Assembly (NCBI GenBank): GCA_024138015.1
Contig: JAMXBB010000002.1
Location: forward strand, 47,124,746-47,188,745
Direction of reading: 5' to 3'
DNA length: 64,000 nt
Source: Lumnitzera littorea
Taxonomy: Eukaryota; Streptophyta; Magnoliopsida; Myrtales; Combretaceae
This document shows, one piece after another, positions 1 through 8,560 of this stretch; position 1 is the first letter of the stretch; each line of letters opens with the position of its first letter. Both the position numbers and the translations under genes were made by a program. The notes under the pieces are model-generated. The model saw only the letters and a list, made by a program, of their open reading frames with translations, did no database searches and had not been told where the DNA came from.

Positions 1-588
1 AAACTAAGTATTTCACAATTGATATGAAATGCTGTCCTAGATCTAATAAGTCTTGTTCTTATTAGGAATTTCTTATTGAAAAAAAATTCCATTTCGAAAT
101 CAACTATTTTTTTGGTTTCGAAAAGAAAAAAAATAGGTAAATTAAGATAAGGAAACAAAATAAATAAGAATATTATATAAAAAATAGATAGAAAGAAATA
201 GAAAAAATGGGAAGTGATAAAAAAAAAAAAACTCTATTTGACTTTTTATTTTATCTAGAAGACAAGATGAGATTGTATGAAAAATGTAATCGATTCTTTC
301 ATTTCCTTGGGTTACTAGCCATCCGTAGGGAGTTTTGGGTTTAATACTGATATTTTAGCAACCAATCCAATAAATCTAAGTGTAGTGCTTAGTGTATTGA
401 TCTTTTTTGGAAAAGGAGTGTGTGAGAGTTATTTATTTCAAGAATAGGCTGGATAAAATCAATTGCACTTTTTTCATTCTAAATAAAAAAAAAAATGAAA
501 AGAAGGTACATTATCCCGCAAGTTACTTCTGAATAAATTCAAAATCATATTTTGGAACCATAGCCTTTCGTGATTTGTTGGTAACTTT
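1..588 (+). repeat. Direct repeat copy 1 (atpH-atpF spacer, atpF exon 1, intron start)
   Basis: This stretch matches 3,187-3,768 almost base for base, apart from scattered substitutions and small homopolymer length changes. Both copies run from the plastid atpH-atpF spacer through atpF exon 1 into its group II intron and stop matching at the shared words GGTAACTTTA. The left limit of this copy is the window edge, so an atpH copy may lie just outside. Confidence 0.85.
277..421 (+). pseudogene. atpF: atpF exon 1, copy 1 (plastid ATP synthase CF0 subunit b)
   Basis: The 145 bases translate to the well-known first exon of plastid atpF, the membrane-stator b subunit of ATP synthase. ATG at 277 begins MKNVIDSF, and later words such as GFNTDIL and NPINLSVVL are preserved. 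The exon ends at 421 at the usual phase, followed by a group II intron start with GTGAG in place of GTGCG. The codons for the HWPSAG segment are damaged, with a TAG stop replacing the Trp codon. Exon 2 is absent, so this is a non-functional fragment. A second copy lies at 3,461. Confidence 0.85.
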
Positions 589-1662
589 AATTTTAATAAT
601 TTACCTAAAACATATTCGCTACTAAGCTACGCTACATCCCTTTCAATTAGTCTATAGTGTCATTGTAGAGGATTCCCACCTTGTTTTCCAAATCCTTAGT
701 TTTTCATTGATATACACAAGTTATCTTTCTATTTCTTTTTTTGGTCTCATATATAGAATATAATAACAATAGAAGGCTTATATCCATATGTATGAAAACC
801 ATTGTAAAAAAGAACTAAAAAAATAACTATTTTTTGGAAATGATTGTATAGAGACGAATGTATATTTTGGTTTTTAGAAAACTTTGAATCTTATCTATTG
901 AATCATTTTATTGTACATTTCAATTTGAATTTGGAGATTTGTAAATACGAGTAGCTCTTAGGTACTTAGATACATCAAGTACTTTGATATACATCTAATC
1001 ATATATGTATTAATAATAAATAATAAAGAAGGAGGATTTGAAACTCTAAATCTAAAAACACATCTTTCCATAGCACCAGTACTAAGTACTCTATGGCTTA
1101 GGATTTTAGCTAGTGTATTGATAGAGATCAATTGTTTATTCCCAGATACGTTGACATTCCCTTTTTTTTTTTTCACTCTAGGTATTGACATGTGAAGGGG
1201 TGAAAAATATTAGAGATATAATCAAAAGATTTGTGACTAATCTCTCCCCCCTCTTTTCTTTTTATACAAAAATAGAATTAGATATAATTTCTAATTATTC
1301 ATAGGATAAAGAAATGAGGAAAGAGAAATAAAAAGTAGATTCAACTTTGTCGAAATTTAGGTTCATCTTCTAATATTATTTCTAAATAGAAATAATATAT
1401 TCTATTGAGTTGAGAACGAAACTGGAAATGTGTCTAGGAATCTAATCTAGGACAAGAATGTCATAAAAGATATTTCAATGAAATAGTCTACTTCCAATTG
1501 AAATAGAATGAAATTAAATATAGTTAGAAATTCTTTTAATATTACTTGCTATATTGTGATGTGATTGCAATGAAATCTTTCATAATTTCAAGTTAGCAAC
1601 ATTTTTTTTTCTTCATTTGGAAAATAGAAGAGTTCGTTGTATAAAAAACTCAAAGCAGGCCA
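589..1662. other. Plastid-like spacer, not assigned to a gene
   Basis: A-T rich sequence between the atpF intron piece and psaI. It has the look of plastid intergenic DNA, and the part next to psaI may be the accD-psaI spacer, but I could not match a gene. The 77-codon reverse frame at 958-1,191 is not a protein I recognise. There is no convincing tRNA fold in it. Confidence 0.4.
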
Positions 1663-1748
1663 TGCCTTTTGTGGGCTTAGCAATTCCGGCAATTACAATG
1701 GCTTCTTTATCTTTTCATGTTAAAAAAAAAAAAAACTAGATTTTTTAG
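1663..1748 (+). pseudogene. psaI: psaI 3' part (photosystem I subunit VIII)
   Basis: PsaI is a 36-residue single-helix subunit of photosystem I. From 1,663 the frame reads GLAIPAITMASLSFHV, the core of the PsaI membrane helix, and the DNA after it keeps the end of the gene (CTAGATTTTTTAG with stop TAG at 1,746) and the first bases of the psaI-ycf4 spacer (GATGGGTCCAAATCTCA). The N-terminal ten or so codons are not recognisable. A run of 13 A residues after the His-Val codons shifts the frame before the stop. The order psaI then accD is the reverse of a plastome, so a junction lies near 1,770-1,795. Confidence 0.75.
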
Positions 1749-1794
1749 ATTTGATGGGTCCAAATCTCATTTATTTTTTAGCCTTCCATTCATT

Positions 1795-2676
1795 TATTAT
1801 ATATGTAGTAAAAGTGAAAATAGTAATGGAAGGGGTAACTCCTGTACAAGAACAAGCAGGAATGTTATTGATTTCATAATAAGAGAAAATTCTACTGATT
1901 TCGATTTAACTAAAAAATATAGGCATTTATGGGTTTAATGCAAAAATTATTATGGATTAAATTACAAGAAATTTTCTAAGTAAAAAATGAATAATTGTGA
2001 ACAATGTAGATATCGTTTGAAAATGAGTAGTTCAAATCAAATTGAACTTTTGATTGATTCGGGTACTTGGGATCCTATAGATGAAGACATGGTTTCTTTA
2101 GATCTTGTTGGATTTCATTTAGAGGAAGAACCTTATAAAGGTCGTATGATTCTTATCAAATAAAGGCAGGATTAATAGAGATTATTCAAACAAGCACCAG
2201 TTGCCTAAATGGCATTCCCATAGCTATTAGTGTTATGAATTTTCTGTTTATGGGGGTAGCATGGGATTTTTAGTAGTAGGTGAGAAAATCACACGTTTGC
2301 TTGAGTATGCTACCAATAAATTTTTAACTCTTATTATAGTGTGTGCTTTTGAAGGAGCATGTATGTAAGAAAGAAGTTTGAGCTTGATGCAAATGGCAAA
2401 AATTTATGTTGCTTTATATGATTATCAAGCAAATAAAAAGTTATTCTATGTATCAATCCTTACATCTCTTACTACTGGTGGGGTGATAACTAGTTTTGGG
2501 ATGTTGAGGGATATCATTATTTTCGAATCTAATGCACACATTGCATTTGTCGAGAAAAGAGTAATTGAACAAATATTGAATAAGATAGTATTAGAAGTTT
2601 CACAAGTGGCTAAATATTTATTCCATAAGGGAGTTTTTAGTTATTTTGTTTAGAAGAATCTTATTGATGGAATAGT
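1795..2676 (+). pseudogene. accD: accD, 3' two-thirds (plastid acetyl-CoA carboxylase beta subunit)
   Basis: AccD is the beta carboxyltransferase subunit of the plastid acetyl-CoA carboxylase, the entry step of fatty-acid synthesis. The fragment starts inside the gene at SKSENSNGRGNSC and runs through the zinc-finger part (CEQCRYRLKMSS near 1,990), the GTWDPIDEDMVSL segment near 2,060, and the carboxyltransferase core from 2,378 (SLMQMAKIY, KLFYVSILTS, KRVIEQILNK). Stops fall after KYRHLWV at 1,936, near 1,980, near 2,160 and at 2,651. Part of the CoA-binding region around 2,165-2,370 is readable only across frame changes. It ends near 2,676, where atpH upstream sequence begins. Pseudogene without doubt; identity is very clear. 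Confidence 0.92.
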
Positions 2677-2745
2677 TAATTCATAATTCATTGAATGATT
2701 GTATCGTTAAGCATTTTTTCTATATTTTTGTGTGAGGAACTTATC

Positions 2746-2983
2746 ATGAATCTATTGATTTTTATCGCTTCCGTTATTGCTATTGGGTTAGTTGTTGGGC
2801 TTGCTTCTATTGGACCTAGAGTTGGTTAAGGTACTATTGGGCCAAGTTGTAGAAGGTATCGTAAGATTGCCTGAGGGATAAATACGATGTACTTTATTAC
2901 TTAGTCTGGCTTTTATGGAAGTGTTAACAATTTATGGATTAGTTGTAGCCTTAGTGCTTTTATTTGAGAATCCTTTTATGTAA
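2746..2983 (+). pseudogene. atpH: atpH (plastid ATP synthase CF0 subunit c)
   Basis: AtpH is the 81-residue proton-carrying c-ring subunit of the plastid ATP synthase. ATG at 2,746 follows the usual leader (GTGTGAGGAACTTATC). The first helix reads IASVIAIGLVVGLASIGP. Pro and Ala codons are turned to Leu, Ile or Val by C-to-T changes, and a TAA replaces a Gln codon. The reading then shifts; the second helix is seen as pieces ending in a TAA at 2,981. The copy is 238 bases against the normal 246, so it has net deletions that break the frame. It is followed by the atpH-atpF spacer, the natural plastid neighbour. Confidence 0.93.
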
Positions 2984-3186
2984 TCCTGATTTTTTTTTTT
3001 TTAAGTTGAGGGCTTTTTCCTTGCTTTTTAAAATTGAAATTATCTTAATATTTCACTTCTACAATTACTTATTTATTCGGACACTAATCTCAATGAAGGA
3101 CGGATTTGAGGATGGGAAATTGGCATATTGATTTGCTTTCTTCCTTTCCATTTCTATGAAATGGGATTAAGGTGTGCTATAACAAA

Positions 3187-3768
3187 TGAAGTATTCCACA
3201 ATTGATATGAAACCTTGTCCTAGATTTAATAAGTCTTATTGTTATTAGGAATCTCTTATTAAAAAAAAAAATCCATTTCAAAATCAACTATTTTTTTGGT
3301 TTCGAAAAGAAAAAAAATAGGTAAATTAAGATGAGGAAACAAAATAAATAAGATTATTATATTAAAAAATTAGATAGAAAGAAATAGAAAAAGTGGGAAG
3401 TGATTCAAAAAGAAACTCTATTTGATTTTTTATTTTATTTAGAAGATAAGGGGAGAATGTATGAAAAGTGTAATCAATTATTTCATTTTCTTGGGTCACT
3501 AGCCATTCTCTAGGAGTTTCGGGTTTAATATTGATATTTTAGCAACAAATACAATAAATCTAAGTATAGTGCTTGGTGTATTGATCTTTTTTTGGAAAGG
3601 GAATGTATGTGAATTTATTTATTTCAAGAATAGGTTGGACAAAACTAGCTGCACTTTTTTCATTTTAAATAAAAAAAGTAAAAGAAGGTGCATCATTCTG
3701 CAAATTACTTTTGAATAAATTCAAAATCATATTTTAGAACCATAGCATTTCGTGATTTATTGGTAACT
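3187..3768 (+). repeat. Direct repeat copy 2 (atpH-atpF spacer, atpF exon 1, intron start)
   Basis: Second copy of the 1-588 segment in the same orientation, 3.18 kb downstream. In this copy atpH still sits upstream in its normal plastid position. After 3,768 the two copies part: this one continues with CTCTCTCAATTAATAG, which may still be atpF intron. Confidence 0.85.
3461..3606 (+). pseudogene. atpF: atpF exon 1, copy 2
   Basis: Second copy of atpF exon 1. ATG at 3,461 begins MKSVINYF, with the later words GFNIDIL, IQ/NTINLSIVLG and GKGM readable. It is one base longer than the 145-base norm because a T run near 3,590 has grown, so the end is out of frame. The intron begins near 3,607. Exon 2 is again missing. 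Because atpH lies upstream as in a plastome, this copy belongs to a collinear atpH-atpF piece of about 1.1 kb. Confidence 0.85.
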
Positions 3769-3923
3769 TTACTTTGAGTCTCTCTCAATTAATAGTGTGG
3801 TACCTATAATATGGTTAAAGTGAAATTATTTGAAATACAAACGTAGCATGGTATTCTTTCTACTACTATGTTAATTTCATACAAAAATGGTTTCAAAAAA
3901 CAAATAATTGATATAATGAAAAA

Positions 3924-4038
3924 TCATTTCACCTTTTTAGTTGGAACTTTCGAAGGTTCTCGAAAAAAGATAGCAAAAAAAAAAAAAAAAAACCCCTAAA
4001 GTCGATACTAAGAGGAATGTATAGACCAATGCTTCCAT
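3924..4038 (-). pseudogene. psbT: psbT (photosystem II PsbT)
   Basis: PsbT is a single-helix photosystem II subunit of about 33-35 residues. On the reverse strand ATG at 4,038 begins MEALVYTFLLVSTLG and the end reads AIFFREPSKVPTKK, with a stop at 3,924-3,926. Between them the short T tract of the normal gene has grown into 18 T residues (18 A on the given strand, 3,975-3,992), making the span 115 bases, not a multiple of three. It lies downstream of psbB in the same orientation, as in the plastid psbB operon. The T-run expansion alone inactivates it. Confidence 0.9.
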
Positions 4039-4174
4039 AAACTTGCTCATAATTTACAATTATAGCTTTCATACCTGTTTATGAAGATTCGAATCAAGAT
4101 TTCTCACTTTCCTTAATCTATGTCAAATCACAAAAAGACAAGCCAAAAACTAACAAAAAAAACCTTGTATCAAA

Positions 4175-4890
4175 CTACTTATCTTCTTGTAGTTGGATCT
4201 CTAAGTTTTTGGAATGCTCTAATTTCCACTTGAGCATCCAAATATGGGTTAATACTAGCAAAAACATCTCTGAATAGGTTCCAACACCATGCCAAATGTG
4301 TCCAAAGAAGAAGAGCAAAGCAAACAAAGTTTGTCCAAAAGTAAACCAACCCCTTGGATTGCTACGAAAAACACCATCCGATTTCATAGTAGTAAGATTT
4401 AATTAAAAATTTTTGCCTAATTGAGTTTGTCTAGCATATTTTTCGATAGTCTTGTGATCATTATAACTAACTCCATTGAGTTCACTACCATAGAACTCAA
4501 CAGTTACACCCACTTGTTCAACACTTTACTTCGATTTTATCCCTTTAAAAGGAACGTCGGCTCTAACAATTCCTTCTCTGTCTACTAAAACAACGAGAAA
4601 TGTTTCAACAAAAGGAGGCATATGATGTACAAAAAGTTCACATCCTTCTTTATCTTTAAAAATAGGATGTCCTAATCACCTAACAACTATTCCATCCTCG
4701 TTGTCCATTGAACCTACTTTGAATAAGCCCCCTTTTGCCAGATTATTACCGATGTAATCATAAGGAGCCAATTTTTTTGGAATTTTAGACTAAGCTTTTG
4801 ATAAACTTTGATTTTTGGCTAACCCATCATCAATTCTTCGATATATTTCTTGCTGGAAGTATCCTTGATCCCATTAAGCATTTGACTTCT
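4175..4890 (-). pseudogene. psbB: psbB 3' part (photosystem II CP47)
   Basis: CP47 is a chlorophyll-binding inner antenna of photosystem II; the full gene has about 508 codons. The reverse strand here holds roughly the last 235. Readable landmarks in order are WDQGYFQQEIYRR near 4,860, KGGLFRVGSMDNEDG near 4,720, HPIFKDKEG, VEQVGVTVEFYG near 4,500, NGVSYNDH, and the final stretch MKSDGVFRSNPRGWFTFG from 4,387 with FALLFFFGHIWHG. There are stops before KSKYCVEQ and after QLGKNF, and the last 30 codons carry a frame-neutral but heavily altered tail to a stop at 4,175. psbT follows in its natural place. Upstream the gene is cut and joined to trnA sequence near 4,900. Confidence 0.93.
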
Positions 4891-4914
4891 TCATGCATGC
4901 TTTAGTTGGCTCGG

Positions 4915-5468
4915 GGGGATATAGCTCAGTTGGTAAAGCTTCGCTCTTACAATTGGGTCGTTGCAATTATGGGTTAGATGTCTAATTGTTTAGGTGGTAA
5001 CGATAGTATCTTGTAGCTGAACTAGTGGCTCACTCTTTCTAAGTAATGGGGAAGAGGACCAAAACATGCCATTGAAAGACTTTATTGAGACAAGGATGGG
5101 TTGTCAAGAATGTAGAGGAGGTAGGATGGGGCAGTTGGTCATAGCTAGTAAGAATGGTACATAGATGGTAGTTAGATCCTTGGGAAAGAGGATTAAGTTG
5201 GCCCTTGTGAATAGCTTGACGCACTATCTCCCTTAAACCTTTTGAGAAAAATGCGGTGAAAGGAAGGAAAATCCATGGATTGATTGCATCGTCTCCACCA
5301 AGTAAGAGTTATGAGATCACCTTAAGGGTGCCCTTAGCATCCAGGGGTCATGAACTCACCATAGACTTCTGTTCAATAAGTAGAACGTATTAGCTGCTTG
5401 CTCTTAAGTTGAATAGTAAAGGTTGGAGAAGGGCAATCACTCATTCTTAAAACTAGCATTCTTATGAC
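4915..5468 (+). pseudogene. trnA-UGC: trnA-UGC exon 1 and group II intron (plastid)
   Basis: Exon 1 (4,915-4,952) begins GGGGATATAGCTCAGTTGGT, the plastid tRNA-Ala 5' half, followed at once by the TTGGGTCGTTGC start of its intron. The anticodon loop reads CTTACAA where the gene has CTTGCAA, so TGC has become TAC. The intron can be followed through TCTAAGTAATGGGGAAGAGG, TGTAGAGGAGGTAGGATGGG, GAAGGAAAATCCATGG, CATCCAGGGGTCA and GAGAAGGGCAAT to about 5,468. The 3' exon is not present. In a plastome this lies in the inverted repeat between rrn16 and rrn23; here its neighbours are psbB and rps12. Confidence 0.9.
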
Positions 5469-5599
5469 CAAAGAGTCAAGCATAAAAGGCTTAATCATAT
5501 AGATATGTAAAATATAGGATTTCCAATCTTAGCAAGAAAGGGGGGAAATAAATACTCAATTAAAGTAAGTAAACAGAATTTCATACTTGATCTCATGGA

Positions 5600-5722
5600 T
5601 ACATATAGAATTATGTAGAAAGCTGTATTCAATGAAAGTCATATGTACAGCTTAAAAGGGAGATCTTTCTTTCATATCTTACGAGATCTAGCCTACAATA
5701 TAGGGTCAAAAAGCCAAAATAA
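5600..5722 (+). pseudogene. rps12: rps12 3' end: intron domain V region and last exon
   Basis: The stretch AATGAAAGTCATATGTACAG near 5,630 resembles domain V of the second group II intron of plastid rps12. It is followed by GGGAGATCTTTCTTTCATATC and the short last exon, which ends in codons for Y-R-V-K-K-P-K and a TAA stop (5,720-5,722). The usual C-terminus is YGVKKPK, so only Gly to Arg has changed. The bases from about 5,469 to 5,600 are probably more of the same intron. The spacer to rps7 is in its natural plastid length and sequence. Confidence 0.75.
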
Positions 5723-5775
5723 ATGATTTTAGCCCTTATAAAAAGAAAATCGATTCTTGAATCCCTTTCACGCTC

Positions 5776-6032
5776 GTGTCATGCCAAGGTATTGCAAAAG
5801 AAAAAACTACAAAATTTGATCAAATTTATCGTAATTGATTACTTAATATGTTAGTTAACCGTATTCTGAAACATAAAAAAAAAAAAATTCATTGGCTTAT
5901 CAAATTATCCATTGAGCCATGAAAAAGATTCAACAAAAGATAGAAACAAACCCACTATTCGTTTTACGTCAAGCAATACGTAGAGTAACTCTTGATATTG
6001 CAGTAAAAGTAAGATGTATAGGTGGATCGAAG
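5776..6032 (+). pseudogene. rps7: rps7 5' part (plastid ribosomal protein S7)
   Basis: Rps7 is the plastid 30S protein uS7, about 155 codons; roughly the first 85 are here. The first codon is GTG (5,776-5,778) where the gene has ATG, followed by SCQGIAKEKT for the usual SRRGTAEEKT. Later landmarks are NMLVNRILKH (5,845 on), SLAYQI, AMKKIQQKIETNPLFVLRQA from 5,918, RVTLDIAVKVR and a final GGSKH. A TGA replaces an Arg codon near 5,835, and an A run near 5,878-5,888 shifts the frame. At about 6,032 the match ends abruptly. rps12 lies upstream as in a plastome. Confidence 0.92.
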
Positions 6033-6399
6033 CATACTCTAGGTTGGAAACGTGGCGAGTACTACTTGATCATTTTTACTAACTTAAAGCCCCAATTAGG
6101 AATCTTTTTTTGCATATCCTTTTGCATAATTTACCTAAAGAATCTCCATTACTAATCCTTTATGTGTTTTTGTGTTCCTAACCATCCACTCGTTTTTGTT
6201 CAATCATAAATTATGGTAATACATAGAAGCGATAATGAAAACTCTACATAGTTGATCTTTCTTGCTTACTTCAAGATGGGATAACTAATCCGTTGATCTT
6301 GGGTAAAGGTTTTGATTATATTTCCTTTCTTTCAATTCTTGTACATAGGAAATGAGACTCAATATTTTTACAGCTAATTTAGAAGCTGTTTTCTTTCAC
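6033..6399. other. Plastid-like sequence, gene not assigned
   Basis: Joined to rps7 at about 6,032. The text (for example AATTATGGTAATACATAGAA near 6,213) looks like plastid intron or spacer DNA, possibly the 5' part of the ndhA group II intron on the reverse strand since ndhA exon 1 ends just to the right. I could not confirm it. Confidence 0.4.
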
Positions 6400-6668
6400 T
6401 CATATAACTATCAGATTTAGTTCATTGGCTTGAATGATCAATAAAAAATGAAGATATCTATTAAACTTATTTACTAAAAATAATAGAATAAAAAATTTTA
6501 TATTTAAACGAATCGCACGTAAAGATATTGATAACACACAAAAAATTAATGGTATTTCATAACTAATCGATTGAGTAATAGCTCGTAGACCACCTAAAAA
6601 GGAATATTTATTATTTAATCTATATCCTGACATAAGAAGTCCAACAAAAGCAATACTGTTGAGGTTCT
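6400..6668 (-). pseudogene. ndhA: ndhA exon 1 end and intron start (plastid NDH complex subunit A)
   Basis: NdhA is a membrane subunit of the plastid NDH complex in cyclic electron flow. On the reverse strand the end of exon 1 reads MSGYRLNNKYSFLGG and SISYEIPLIFCVLSIS, very close to the normal protein (SGYGSNNKYSFLGG, SISYEIPLTLCVLSIS). The exon stops at 6,519 and a group II intron begins at 6,518 with the consensus GTGCGATTCG. The frame stays open for 77 codons because it runs on into the intron. Upstream (higher coordinates) the piece is cut near 6,668 and joined to rpoA. This gene belongs to the small single-copy region in a plastome. Confidence 0.9.
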
Positions 6669-6675
6669 TGCATTT

Positions 6676-7350
6676 GTAATTGCTTAAGACATCATCTTAT
6701 CACCTTTGGTGGAAATCATTGATAATATACAGCACATAGCTAGCCGAATGGAACTAATTAATTTGTGTATTCAATTAGAAATCGAAAGGAATCACGGATA
6801 TCATATAAAAACATCAAATAACTTTCAAGACGGAATTATTTCTATAGTTGTTGTATTCATGCCCGTTCGAAATGTAAATTACAGTATTCATTCTTATGGT
6901 AATGGAAATGAAAAACAAGAGATACTTTTTTCTTGAAATATGGACAAATGGAAATTTAAATCCTAAAGAAGCACTACATGAAGCCTCTTGTAATTTAGTT
7001 GATTTATTTATTCCTTTTCTACATGTCAATGAAGAAAACTTATACTTTGAAAACAATAAACACAAGGTTACTTTACCCTTTTTTACTTTTCATCATAGAT
7101 TGGCTAAACTAAAGAAAATGGAAAAAGAAATCGCACTAAAATATATTTTTATTGACCAATTCAAATTGCTTCCTAGGATCTATAATTGCCTTAAAGGTCT
7201 AATATAGACACATTATTGGACCTTTTGAATAAGAGTCAAGGAGACCTTATGAAAATGAAACATTTTTGCATAGAGGATATAAAATAGATATTGGACATTC
7301 TAAAAATCGAAAAAGCATTTCAAAACCGATTTACCAAAGAATCAATTTGA
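6676..7350 (+). pseudogene. rpoA: rpoA 3' two-thirds (plastid RNA polymerase alpha)
   Basis: RpoA is the alpha subunit of the plastid-encoded RNA polymerase, about 335 codons. The fragment begins VIA-stop-DIIL and continues VEIIDNIQHIASRME, ERNHGYHIKT, NNFQDG, FMPVRNVNYSIHSYGNGNEK, where a missing base near 6,932 shifts the frame by one. Reading resumes EIWTNGNLNPKEALHEAS, ENNKHKVTLPFF, RLAKLKKMEKEIALK, FIDQFKLLPRIYNCL and, past a stop at 7,205, the C-terminal helix-hairpin part (IDTLLDLLNKSQGDL, MKHFCIEDI) that contacts promoter-bound proteins. It ends at a TGA at 7,348-7,350. A TAG lies in IEDI-stop-ILDILKIEK. Identity is certain; it is not functional. Confidence 0.93.
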
Positions 7351-7691
7351 AATACATTACATTTAGTTAATTTTTTTTTTATGAACTAAAAAAGATGAAT
7401 ATATATTAATCTTTGACATAACATATAGAATATATTTCTATTTGGAAGTAATCTAGAAATAGTATAGATTTATCTAGGGAAAATTGACTTTGAAGTGAGT
7501 ATTCCCTAGATACACAAGTCATGCTATTTCATTTCACAATTGAATCAATTAAAAAAAAGATCTAAAGTTAGAGATTTATCAATTTTTCTAATTTTGCAAT
7601 TTGATTTATGATTTATCATTTATGGACGTTGATAAGATCTTTACATTTAGTAGTAACTTATGATAGCATAGCCATAAAGTTAAGTGCGAGG
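7351..7691. other. A-T rich plastid-like spacer
   Basis: The sequence after the rpoA stop is A-T rich and may begin with the rpoA-petD spacer, but no petD codons can be read on the reverse strand where they would be expected. A junction to rRNA-operon sequence must lie somewhere before 7,691. Nothing else is recognisable. Confidence 0.4.
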
Positions 7692-7748
7692 TTCAAACGA
7701 AAAAAGGCTTACAGTATGATGGATACCTAGGCACCTAGAGACAAGGAA
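7692..7748 (+). pseudogene. rrn23: rrn23 5' tip (plastid 23S rRNA)
   Basis: TTCAAACGAAAAAAGGCTTA, then GGATACCTAGGCACC and AGAGACAAGGAA, match the 5' end of plastid 23S rRNA (normal start TTCAAACGAGGAAAGGCTTA). Five extra bases interrupt the word ACGGTGGATACC. Only about 55 bases of the 2.8-kb gene are present before the match ends near 7,748. Confidence 0.8.
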
Positions 7749-8560
7749 CCCATCTCCGCAATAATTTTTGTGTGGAAAAATTAGGTTTGACTTTGGTAAC
7801 TAATAATTAATTACTAGTTTTTATTATTATTACCTTGAGATAGAGCAACTCACTATATTATCAGAGTCAATTATATTGAATCTCTTATCCCATTAAATTA
7901 AATACATTACTTGAACTCGGGTGAATAATGGTAACAAGATTAAAACAAACAAAAAATTGATACCATAACATATACCAAAAGAAATCATAGACCATGTAAA
8001 TGAAATACGGCTGAAAAATGTATTATATCCGTAAAATGTACCCTTTATTACAATTCTCTCTTTTTTTCTTTGTTTTTTGGCCATGGATATCTTCGATTTT
8101 TTTTTTTTTAATTTTAAATTGGATATCTCTGAGGTTGCGGCGACAAGGTTTCAAATTGTTAATGCCATAAGAACCCTCGGTATAAGATGGTGAAATAAGG
8201 ACTACATTATATCCTAAAGATATCTTTCATCATCTAGAATCAGGAAATATAAATCACTTCCCGCTCCTACGACTTTAAATTTTTAAGTACTTCCATATAT
8301 TTCATCCCGACACTATCATCATTGTATGATAAAGCAAAGTCATTTAATGTCGATGCTTCAATAAAGTAAGAGCTTCGTCTCCTTGAAATTGTTCTGATGA
8401 TGCATCTTATTTAAAATTTTCATTAGACTCTCCAGTTTCATGGTTCTGATCGTTGAATGTTAGTGAGAACGATGTTTTGCTGTGTTATGAAAAATAGAAA
8501 TGTCATAAACAAATCGAATGATGAAATTCAAGGCCTTGGAAACCTTGAACAAATGGATAT
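7749..8560. other. Probable NUPT continuation, not assigned
   Basis: On the reverse strand 7,893-8,084 gives an open frame beginning MAKKQRKKERIVIKGTFYGY, with hydrophobic stretches, and 8,130-8,480 gives a broken frame with words such as HETGESNENFK and QFQGDEALTLL. Both look like decayed plastid coding or intron sequence, but I could not place either in a named gene, so no identity is claimed. Confidence 0.35.

Larger units (their letters stand above)
1..8560. other. Nuclear plastid DNA insertion (NUPT), rearranged mosaic
   Basis: At least ten recognisable plastid gene pieces lie here in an order and orientation that no plastome has: atpF, psaI, accD, atpH, atpF again, psbT-psbB reversed, trnA, rps12-rps7, ndhA reversed, rpoA, rrn23. 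Every coding piece has stops, frameshifts or truncation, and most substitutions against the familiar genes are C-to-T or G-to-A. That pattern means old, methylated nuclear copies and not a functional plastome. The left end is outside the window. The right end is placed near 8,560 only because plastid-like sequence can no longer be recognised there. Confidence 0.9.

Noticed and set aside
1..8560. Functional plastid genome segment or assembly contamination by plastid DNA
   Set aside because: All genes carry stops and frameshifts, the gene order is impossible for a plastome, and decayed nuclear transposons follow in the same sequence.
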